Below are positions 1 to 10,900 of a stretch of DNA of 64,000 nucleotides, in pieces. The stretch is from Amoebophrya sp. A120 (lineage: Eukaryota; Sar; Dinophyceae; Syndiniales; Amoebophryaceae), in NCBI GenBank assembly GCA_905178155.1, contig CAJINV010000016.1:1357199-1421198 (forward strand). The letters run 5' to 3'. A model generated the notes under the pieces. That model searched no databases. It was not told the DNA's origin and was given only the letters and a program-made list of their open reading frames with translations. The position numbers and the translations under genes were made by a program. Position 1 is the stretch's first letter, and every line of letters begins with the position of its first letter.

Positions 1-1984
1 CTGCTTATCCTTACAGACCGAGGCCGACATTGTAAAAAGGAGTAAAAAACTACTTGTCGCTGCAAACATATAGGTCGCTGGTGTGCCGCTGTTGGTTTGG
101 AAAGATAGAAATCAAATAAAAGATCAAGCAATGGCATCATGATCGTTCTATAGTTGGACCTTTCAGATCTACGGCACCGCTAGAAAAAAGAGGCGGAGGC
201 CAAAAAGCTGTAACTAAAATTGGAAATGCGTAGGTAGATGACCAAAGAGTGATCCTGGGTGAGCGCCAAGACCTTTGTCTTTCACGTTCGTTGTGCTCTC
301 CAAAAGTCGTGAGCGCGAACTTCAATATCTTGTCTCCCGCACCTCCAACAGGAGGAAGGATGTTGAAAATCAAACAACAACAATAGGAGGTGCTCGGGAG
401 AGCAAAATCTGGACCGTTAAACGGGGCGTCTTCAACATCGTCTTTTCAAAAAACAAAAAATCTGCTCAATGGCAGGGCGATCCAGCAGTTGCGCTTTGTT
501 ACAGAAACACTTGTTCTACTTTTGAGTCACCTTAAAATCTTCCCATGTGCCAGTGCTGAAGCGAGGTAGAACAGTCGTGGCGTTGACGTCCTTCTAATAG
601 AAGTAGATCATATGCTCATTCCTGTTTTCCACAAAAATCCAAGGTTTTTCTTTTCTCTGACTCTGGCATGTACACATGTGAAGCTGCCATAGAGATTCTA
701 ACTCGGATTTGCTGCATTTGAGTTTGACCACCTCCTCACTGAAATATCATTGATTTCATGAAGATTATGGAGGTGGTGGCAACACAAACTTTGTACTGTA
801 CATTTGGAAAATCGGAGATCGCTCTCAAAATCAACTAATTTGGATTTGTTGAGAGTATCAATTGGTGTTATGCCCCAACTTCGAGCTAACCACCTTTGTG
901 GTTGCACTTGCGACAAAATAAGAAGACATCGAAATCTGCATATTTTCGTGATAGATATGCCTCATTAGAGCGGTGCATTTTGCACGCCGCAATTTCGCGA
1001 CCACAAGAGCATGCGTCATATCAATTTAAAGAAAAAAAACTATCCAACTACGAGCAAGCACGTCGGTGTTCCTTTTGGAAATCTGGATCTGCATTGCTGC
1101 TGCACAAGAACCTGACACTTCTTCGTCATCTCGTGCTGTTAATGTTGGATTTTAGTGAAAGCAGAGGCACAGTTGCCTCGTCTTCAACATTCCAAGTCTT
1201 TTGAAGACCCACCACAATAATATAAATATTGAGTACCGCTTGATTTCAGCCGTTGAACTTGGCGCTCTGACGGCCTACGCACAAGCGAAGGCGCTGCGGT
1301 CTAATTTGTACAAGAGTTCAAGCAAGTTGGTACAGGTCTCGTTGGTACAATTTTAAACTTGATTTTTCTGTCTCAGTTGCTGCAGCTCCTGCTTCTGCGT
1401 AGAAGTTGAGTTTGTAAATGCTAGATCGTCCTAGCCGGTTGTTCGGTACTGTGTGTGTACTTGCAGATGCAGCGGTTTTGTTGATTTTTGCCTTTAAGAT
1501 CCTGCAATGCCATCGCGCCTATGCCTAAGAGCAAGAGGCTGGACGTGACTCTTGTTTTGATGCTACTTTATTTACTTATTTTTTTACAGGAATATCAACT
1601 CGAAAAGGAATTTCTTTGTTTCTTTGTCCTGTCTGGGCATGACTCAAGCATGTCTTTGGCTCGGTCAAAGCTTGTTCAGTTCGTTCGGTAGTGCTTTCAA
1701 CTTCTCGCGCTCGCAGGCGGAAACAACACAACTTTGCTCGAGTGAATAGATCTTCAGAAAACTAGTAGGCAGCGAAGAGCACTTTTGAGACAACTCTGCA
1801 ACTAAAATATTTCTCTGTTGGAAAAGCCAAAAGAAACTCAAGGAACGAGGAAAACAAAGAGAATAAGGCTGAAGATGAACTTTTCCAGAAAAGAAATTTA
1901 CGAAATCAAAAAGAAACGTACAAAATAAAGTGCTCCACAACTCACAGAGGACATATTTTTCCTCATCTTCCAAAAAATACAATT
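1..1984. other. Non-coding spacer downstream of the purine fusion
   Basis: AT-rich with short spurious open frames on both strands. No domain, RNA gene or introner signature seen. It would contain the 3' end of the purine transcript. Confidence 0.6.
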
Positions 1985-4900
1985 TCACGCCCCCACGAAG
2001 CCCATGTCCGGGGAAACCATCGTCGATGTGTTCCCTACATCAACGCCTTTCTCATTTTGCCACGCCAATTCCGCGTCCTGCAACCGCACCTCGCCGCATC
2101 CTTCTTCCAATTTCCCGATGTCAAAAACACTCTCGTTAAATTCGTTTTTCAAAGTCAGTTTCACGTAGTCCACGTCCTCCGGCTTCACGAAGATCGCCAT
2201 CCCAATGCCGATATGCATTGCAAGAGTAATATCGCACTCATTGTAGTAATTTTTGCAGTCATGCATGTCAAAACTCTTTCCGAACCTGAAACGACATTAC
2301 AAATTCTATTTCTTCTACTTCAAGTTTTCATCTTCTTTCCGAAATTTGTGATGCTATTTGCACAAAGTGCGATACTTTTGCAATGCATATCCGCAATTGA
2401 ACGTCCGCGCCATTTCCATGGGGTCCAACCCGCCGGAGGAGAACAGCCAGTGCAGAATCGGGGGTAAAGTCCAGTTCGCCGCGGAGAGTTTCGCGTCAAT
2501 GTTGTCCGGTAGAATTCTCGGGATGTTCTCCAACAGACCCCCGCCGGTGATGTGCGCCGCGGCCAGAATTTTCTCCTCCTGCATGAGTTTCAGCAGTTGC
2601 TTCACGTAGATTTTTGTCGGTAACAGCAAGTAATCGCCCAGTGACATCAAGGGGTCGAAGGGCGCTGGGTCCTGGAACGTGAACGGTTTCGCGGTCTCCG
2701 GGTTCAAAGTGGAAGACACGATTTTCCGTGCTAACGATAATCCGTTGCTGTGGACGCCGGACGAGCCCAAGCCTAAAATGCAAACCCCCGGTTTGAGTTC
2801 GCTCGTTCTCGGCAGAATCTTACTCCTCTCCACAATCCCGACGGAAAACCCAGCGACGTCGTATTCCCCAGGACTGTACAACCCCGGCATCTCCGCCGTC
2901 TCCCCGCCGATCAATGCGCAGTTCGCCTGCTTACACCCGATATCAAATGTAAAAGTGTCTGGGTTTGGAAAAGTGTAGGCTTGTCATGCAGATTTTCCAT
3001 GGCCCATGAGGTCTGGAGTGCGGGACTTAGCATGACAGACTCTGCGAGGTCTCTGCCATGCCTATCCTGCATGAGAAACTCCCCTCCAACTTGGTCAGAA
3101 GTGTACAGCTTTTGGCACTCATGCAACACAGATTTTCGCATGCTTCAGATTTACCATGACAAGTTGGAATCTTCCAGACCCAGACATTTTTGCAATTCAT
3201 GCCCGATCGTCACCCCCTTGATCACTTCCGTCGCTTGCTCGACGGATAACTTCCCGGTCGCGAATATCCTGAGTAAAAACGTCCCCACGCCAGAGTTGTA
3301 ATGCAGATTTGCAAAGACAGGAAGACTTGTAATGCGCATCCCCATGAGAGCCATTTCCAATCGTGTTTTGGAATTTGTGATGCTGTGAACAGGATGAGCA
3401 GATGAATCTGCGATGCGGCTGCACTTGCTGACCTGCACTACACTGCGGAGTGCAACTTGTCATGCGTGACTCACAAAACTCCTAGGTTTGTGTTGCAAAA
3501 TCCCCATCCTGACTCTGGTGTGGGGACGTTTTTACTCAGGATAGCGAAGTAATCTAGGAAATACAGCGGTTCCGCACCGTGAACCAAGCAGTCGTTGACA
3601 CACATCGCGACCAAATCAATGCCGATCGTGCCGTGCTTGTTCAGATTGTTCGCGATGAGTAACTTCGTCCCCACCCCATCCGTCCCGGAAACTAGGACTG
3701 GGTCCTTGTAGTTCACCGATTTCAAATCGCAGAAGCCGCCAAAGGATAATTCCTTGCCGAATTCGCAGCCCGGTCTTGCCTATCAAATGTAAAAATGTCT
3801 GGGTCTGGAAGAATTCATGTTTGTCATGTTTGTCTGGCATGACTCTTAAATCTGTCATGCACGTTACGCAAGAGCTCCGCTTTTCATTTTCTGTGATGCA
3901 GGAACGCAGTTTGTCATGCAGAATAGGCAACACCTAGAAGCTCAGAAACTTGTCATGCTGAGCCAGCATTTGTGGCCTCCCCATCATGCGCCACCCAGCA
4001 TCACAAGTTTCCAGACCCAGACATTTTTACATTTGATATTGCCGTCTGCTTCAAAAACGGTTTGATGTTTTCAACCAACGCATTCCCGGCGTCGATATCG
4101 ACCCCCGCCGCTTTGTAGGTCAATTTCTGTTGCTGATTCGCACCGGAACTGCTAGAAGAAGCTCCAGAGGAGCTACTTCCGCAAGATGGTGTGATGAACC
4201 GGTGCTGCCTCGTGCCCATGGCAGCGATATCGGACCGGTAGAAAGCGTTTTCGAATTGCACTTGCTCCACCCCGAGATACGCGAGTTTGATAGCATGTTC
4301 TAAAGTGCGGCCAAGAGCAGAAACGGCTAAAACCCTGCCGCCGGACGTCACAGTCTCCGTGTTCTTCTGCTTGTTCTGGTGGGTGTTCACAGAAGAGGAA
4401 AATGTGGTCGGAGACGCGTTGGGACTGGTGTTGCTCTGTTTCGAGTTTTCCCGGCTAACCGCGGCTTCCGATGCCGTGGTGGAAGCGGAGCCGGAAGTAG
4501 ATCCATTCGACGTTGACACCACTTTCGTCCCGGCATGGAAGGTCCAGATGGACGGCATCGACGTCAACTTCTCCAACCCGGAAATCGTTTTGTTTTTCTC
4601 GTAACTATTCGGATACCCGCCGGACGCGACGACAACGGACACGCAGTACCCCTTCGCAACCACCAACGCCGCCTGATCCAGGCGTCCCTGGCAGCAGAGA
4701 ACCAACGCCTGGTAGAAATCCCCTTCTAATAGCGGCATCATATCGCAAGGAAAAATCCTCCCTCCCCATATTGAAGGGGTAGGCTTTCGAAAATTTGTGT
4801 TGCTGATTTGAGGTCACAAATCACGTTTGTGTTGCAAGAAGACAAGGGCAGCAGCTTCCGTCCCATTATGGAGGCGGTTTGTCATGCTGTTGAGCCAACA

Positions 4901-7900
4901 TCACGGACGCTTCTCATGCTAAGCGCCTAAGTCAAAGCATCTCTGCTCAGGCTTGATATGGGTCTGCAGTCCACTCTAGCAAGACAGATGTGATTTGTGT
5001 ACTCAAATACAGCAACACAAATTCCGCTTTCGCTATGGGGAGGGGGGATTTTTCCTCACAATACATCACCGCCTGCGTTTCCGGATCCCCGAATCGGCAG
5101 TTGTAATATCCCGTGCAAAAGTATCGTACTCGTAGTAATTGCGTTTATGCATTACAAATCCGATTCTCAAGGTAAACCAGCATTACAAATGCAATTTGTA
5201 ATGCTGGGGGAATTTGTAATGCGATTTATACTAGTACGATACTTTTCCAGTTCATATGTACTCCAAGACGTTGATAACCGTTTTGCTTTCGTCCTGCAAA
5301 TCCCCCGACAACATCAAGCCCGCGAACAAAACCCCTACAAACGGCCTCCCCTCCTCCCGCATCCCGTCGACGCAGGGGGTTAAGCAGGTCTGTTTAATCC
5401 GCTCTAATAAACCCGAAGAGATGTCGTTCACGGGCGCAAACGCCCCCATGCCGCCAGTGTTCGGCCCCTCGTCGTTGTCGAAGGCGCGCTTGTGATCCTG
5501 CGCTAATGGTAAGATTTTGATGTTTTTGCCATCGGAGAGAGCTAGGACTGATAATTCCCTTCCCGGCAGCATCTTCTCCACCACGACTTCTTCCCCCGCA
5601 GAGCCGAAATCGTTCTTCATCAACATCCCAGTCAGCGCCTCCTTCGCCTCCTCAACTGATTTCGGCACGATCGCTCCCTTCCCCGCGGCTAGGCCAGATG
5701 CCTTCACTACTACTGGCCAGTGTTTGTCGATGTAGTTCTTCCCGTGTTCCAGACCTTCTTCTCCTTCTTTCCGTCGGAAAATCTCGTATTCCGCTGTTGG
5801 AATGTATGCAATGCAAATTTTCCGCACATGTACAAAATGCATGACAAATTCCGCCACTTTGGAGTTTCCAAGAACTTCATCTGAACTTGTCAAGCTAACG
5901 AAGAATGTTGAGGGAAAGTTTTGTGATGCAGAAACAGCATCTTTACTGGACAATCGGCGCAGCTGATGAAAAATTTCGTCCGGATTTCGTCCGTTTTTTT
6001 GATATTTTTTTTGAAAATTTTTTTTTTGCCCCTTTGGAGGCAGCCGGCTTTGTGCCCTCTCCAGCATCTATTAGCGCAGTGGGGCGTGCTCTGGGCCTGA
6101 ATGTTCCCGGCCCTCGCTCCCTAACCCACGGCCACACCGCGGGCGTCGGCAGGATGTTTCGCGCGGCTCTTCACTCGATCACAGCCGCTAGATCACAGGT
6201 CGCCGGACCTTAGGCGCCCAAGAGCTTGCCGCAGCCTGCTCACGCATCCTCTCGAAGAGGCCCAAAAGCCTGCCATTGCCTAGGGCTTTTCATGTGGGTG
6301 CCCATGCAGTGGCCCCTCATTGCTTTGAGAAGGCGGCGCCGCATCTTTTGAGAAGGAAGCGACAAGCGATCAGCCCCCGGCCTTTGTCTGTGGGTGGGTT
6401 GGTGGGTTCGCGCCTTCACAAATCGGGGGGTTTTCTTCTAGCAAAGACGGACAACAAAGACGAAGGCCAAAAATAGCTTTTTTTTTGTTTCCGAAATATC
6501 TTTTTTTTGGCTTCCGAAATATCTTTTTTTCGTCTCCCAAAATATCTCCGGATTTTCCCGAAATATCTCCGCGAGCGACGAGGAAAGCAAAAAAAACTAT
6601 CTCAAAAGTTATTTTAGCGCCGATGCTATGGAGATATTTCGGGAGATATTTCTGGAAATATTCCGAGATACTTCCGCGGAGCTTTCCGCGACACTTTCTG
6701 GCCAAAAAGGCGTCGCCCAAAATATCTTTTTTCGGCTTCCGAAAATATCTTTTTTTGGCTTCCCAAAATATCTTTTTTCGGCTCTTCAAAATAGCTTTTT
6801 CCTTCTAGACCTTTTGGTCTGCGGATAAGGAGGGGGAAAAAGAGGGACAATCAAGATGCCCGAGGCGGCTACTTAGGGCTCCGTCAGGGTGCGCGCAGCA
6901 GGTGCGTGCCCAATGTTGCGTTGCCCTCAGGGTATCAGCGGCGCCCACCTAGGCGGGACGCCCGCTCGCAGGGCCGGCGCGGGCAACTTAAAAACCGCTA
7001 GGGAGAATGGGGGCCGGGGCGTGACACCTAGAGCTCGCGCAGCATAGTGCAGGGAAGCAGCGCGCAGCGTGTCATGCCGCCTGTGCCTTAGGACGCCGCG
7101 CAATCGCGCGGGCTCTATGCGCTAGAACAGGCGATGCGCCTCGCGGGGAATACCGCCGCCGCGCCAAGCAAAGGCTCCCCGGCTTTGGCAGGGCGGGCGT
7201 GCAGCATTTTATCGAAGCAAAATTTTTTTTTGAAAAAAAAAATCTTAAAAAAATCGGAGATAATTTCAGATTGGGTCCCATCGCCATCCAGGAGCGCCCG
7301 TGATAACGTTTACGTGTACGGGAAAAACTCTGGATAGAATGTTCCACCGCTTCATGAAATCTTTCGACCACGCTTTGGATTCCTCGAGTATCACGCCCTT
7401 CTTCGTCGGACCGAAAACTAGGATTTTCTCTTTCGTCAATGAATCCGTAATGCCATCAACCAAAGGTTGCTCCGGGCCAACGACGACCAAAGAGATTTGC
7501 TTTTGCTTGCAGAAATCCCGCAATTCCTGGAAGTCGGTTTTGCTGTTGATCGGAACATCAGATCCTACGTTGAGAATCTTCCGACCGCTTCCTCCGTTCC
7601 CCGGAATGACATAAACCTTCTTCACCTGCTTCGACTGGGACAAGCGCCAGGCTAAAGCGTGCTCCCTCCCTCCAGACCCAATCACCACCACCTGCTCCCG
7701 CTCCGACCCGCGGGTCGAGTAAGACCTTGTCTGCCTCCCCTCGTAGAAGTTCACGAACGCTTGCAAACTACATCTAATCCCCCCAATCGTCGGGAAATCG
7801 CCGGTAAAGACCCAATCGCCGGTCGAGTCCGGAATCGCGCGGCGCATGCCCTCGACCGTTTGGTACAGCATGGTGACTGGCGTTTTGATATCCTTGTCCG

Positions 7901-10900
7901 TGACGAGTTCCGCGATCTTCGCGGATATTTCCTCTTCGCTAAACGGAGAATAAATGTCCTTCACGTGATTGTAAAAGCTGCCGCCGGAAATCTGTTGTTG
8001 GTAAAAGCTGCTGTTTTGATTGTAGATCTCCTCTTCAGTCGACCGGAGCGTCTCGACGCATTTCCGGTAGGTTTCCTCCAAAACGTGCTCCATTTTCTTA
8101 TCTTTCAACAGTTCCACTGCCGCCCGGAACGCGACTAGATTGTCCAGTCTGCTCATGTCAATCCCGTAGCAATCCGGGAACCGGATTTGCGGTGCGGAAG
8201 ACACGAATAAAATCCTCTTCGGCTGCAACGCGTCTAATCTCGGGATCATCGACATCTTCAGCGTAGTCCCGCGGACAATACTATCGTCGATCGTCACTAA
8301 AGTCGTCTCCCCCCGTTTCACGATCCCCGGCGTCATCTCATACGCGGTAGATGCGAGTTGACACCTGCCCTCGTCTTTGCTGATGAACGTTCGGAGCTTC
8401 GCGTCCTTGAAAATCAGTTTTTCCACCGGGATCTGGCACTGCTGTCGTTGGTTGATGGAATTGGAGCTGTTTGTCGCATTCGATGCTGTGTTGCTCGAGA
8501 AGTTGAACCCGAATTCCGCGTTGGTTGGACTAGAAGACTTCATCCGCTGCCAGATCAAGTTGTTAATCTCGATCGACAAACCGGTCAAAGCGATTTCGGC
8601 CGTGTTGGGAACGAAATTCAAAACCGAAGTTTCCCAGCAGTTCGCGATGGAGTCCAGGACCGGCGCGGCTAGCTCCCGACCGAGAGCGAGCCGCTCTCTG
8701 TAGATGTCCGGGTCGTTGGCCCTTGAAAAGTAGATTCTTTCAAAGACGCACTTTCTTGGAGTTTCCGGTTGCAAAATGCAGCGCTCGATGGGGAGAGAAT
8801 TCTGCTCGTTGGCTTTTAGGAGAAGCTTACGCACGGACCGCCCGTGATCAGAGGGGGTCTGGAAATGCCTCAGGAATGCTCCAGGAATCTGCTCAGAAAT
8901 GTCCCGACTTTGCATATATCGCCGCGCATCGGAGTCATCGCCTTGGTCGCATTTATACGTCGCACATCACTGATGCGCGACACGATGGGCACGCCATAGC
9001 AGCGGAATGACGGGCCACGGGAATTATCTGCGCCGTCCTGGACGACCTACATTGGCGGACCGCCGGCCGGCGCGAAGATTGGGCGCGGGCAATAGATATA
9101 GACCCAAAACCACAGACCCGGCGAACCCCCGGGGCGCGCGCCCTACGCCACCACGCTGCAAAACTGAAGCGCATGCCGCTCGCGTCACACGCGTGACACG
9201 ATGGCGCCACGGTTCGGAAAAACGGGGAGCGCCCCTCGGAGGGTGTTGCGCGCTGGTTAGGACAAAGGTGGTCGCCCAGCGCGCAAAGCTGGTGGCCGGC
9301 TGGCAATCCGTGCGACGGCTGGTGGCCGGCTGACAGGGCGCGCATGCGAGCGCGCGGCCCACACAGTGCGGCCCGCCCGTCCGAGCACGCGCCGCGGCCT
9401 GCGTCTGTTGCGCGGGCCGTGTTTCCTAGTTTCTTTCTGCGAAAATACAAACCAGCGCGCCGGCGCGCCTTTGCTTGTGCGCTTGTAAGAAACACGCCAA
9501 GCAGGTTTCCTTGGGGAAAACCGAGAGGGGCCCTGGCTTCTTCCCCCCAATACGATTTCCCTGAAGAAAGAAAAACCGGGCCCAACCCTCCCCAGGCCCC
9601 CCAATCGGCGGCCTTGCCTTGGGTGCCCAGCTAGGTAGCGCGCCGGGCCAGCGGCCTGCCCCTGCAAAGGCACACACCGGGCCGCCTACCATCAAAGCAG
9701 TGCGGTAGGTGTCGCCGGCCAAGGTCGCACGCGACAGCTGCGGCGCGCGAAGCTTCTACAAACATCCTGAGCCCGGCGGCCGGGCCGGCCGGGCTTCCAC
9801 AGCCCTACTCTTTACCCGCAAAAACCTGCACAACCCTGCGCCGGACTCTCCGCCCGCCACAGTTCTTCGCCCCTTCGTTCGCTGCGTGCTCACTGGCCGC
9901 GCCCAAATCCCGAAGAACTGCCCGAAGCGCCGGCCGCCCATTCCGGCCCCCCTCCGTCGGACCGGCCGACAGTATTCACGTGCCCAGTCTTAGCAATCGG
10001 CCTGGGCGTGCTCTGCAGGACATCCATCCGAGATATCAAAAGCGCGAGGAGCGCTCTGGGCCTGCTCTGTAGATCACTCCGCAACTGCTCTGGAGATGCC
10101 GCGGCCTTGCAACATAACACCGGAAAAGACGGCAATACTGCCGCGCCGCGGATCTTCTTCGCAGTTTCGCAGAAATTTTGAGCCTTTGCAGCCTTCACGC
10201 AAAGGCATCTTTTTCACAGGGTCGGACTCGTTCGCCACGGCGCAACGGCCCGCGCCCGAGATCGGTCGCATCAATCTCGGACGGATTTGCCATCGGTTCC
10301 CTTACTCTCGGGTCGCTGTGGCGATCGTTATGAACTTGATCCGCGCGGCAATTCTTGCCGAATATATGAGACGAATGAGGGGCATCCTGAAAAGCTGAAA
10401 AAAAACCAGCAAGGGCACTGCGAAACCCGCAAAAAAGCAACACCAGAAAAAGCCGAAACGCGGAAAACCGTGGCGCCATTTCTGCTATTGGGGAAAAAAT
10501 TTCGCGGCTTTTGCATTTTTCTCCTTCAGAAAAAAACCTGAAAGCTTTTGCATTTTTTTCCTTCAGGGAAAAACCTAAAAAAGTTCGCGCGATTTTCTTC
10601 TAGAAAAAACCCAAAAAAGCTGCGCGCGATTTTCTATTACAAAAAAACCAAAAAAGTTGCGCGCGATTTTCTATTACAAAAAAACCCAAAAAGCTGCGCG
10701 CGATTTTCTAAAGGCCAGAAATGTGAAAAATCGCCGGCCTGATCGGCCTCATGCCATCGGGGAAAGGCAGAGAAAATGGCCCGTCTTCGGTTTTGGTTTT
10801 TTTCGAGGGGGGATTCCCGCGCAACTTTTTTGGGTTTCTTTTTTTGTAGTAGAAAATCGCGCGCAACTTTTTTGGTTTTTTTGTAGTAGAAAATCGCGCG

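Larger units (their letters stand above)
1985..4135 (-). other. purM: PurM domain (AIR synthetase), C-terminus of the fusion
   Basis: Phosphoribosylformylglycinamidine cyclo-ligase (step 5). Motifs: [83 protein letters not shown]. It follows PurD after a Ser/Gly/Ala/Gln linker (near 4150) in one exon. Four introners interrupt it. The protein ends at a stop at 1985-1987 (MGFVGA), near the normal PurM C-terminus. Confidence 0.94.
5805..7336. mobile_element. Composite introner with GC-rich cargo, in PurD
   Basis: 1,532 bp. Left end TATGCAATGCAAATTTTCCG with ACATGTAC matches family F; right end GTGTACGGGAAAAACTCTGG then ATA is its partial complement. Perfect duplication GAATG at both sides. Removal restores KRWNIPTAEYE. 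The interior (about 5970-7270) is GC-rich and contains an AT-rich repeat array. Confidence 0.88.
4180..7705 (-). other. purD: PurD domain (GAR synthetase)
   Basis: Phosphoribosylamine-glycine ligase (step 2), ATP-grasp fold. Motifs in order: [70 protein letters not shown], and the C-terminal FHAGTK / [11 protein letters not shown]. Its coding sequence is cut by a 1.5-kb composite introner (5805-7336) after KRWN and by two small introners (5107-5256, 4741-5063) that leave a 38-nt micro-exon carrying the CRFGDPETQ motif. It shares an exon with the end of PurF, so the PurF-PurD fusion is direct. Confidence 0.94.

Noticed and set aside
1-1984. Possible tRNA or other RNA genes in the left spacer
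   Set aside because: No cloverleaf or A/B-box pattern could be supported by eye.
2911-3463. Short open frames inside introners (for example 2911-3141, 3197-3463)
   Set aside because: They are readings of repeated introner DNA and recur at other introner copies.
7659-8703. Plus-strand open frames opposite PurF/PurD
   Set aside because: Shadows of a strongly conserved minus-strand coding exon.
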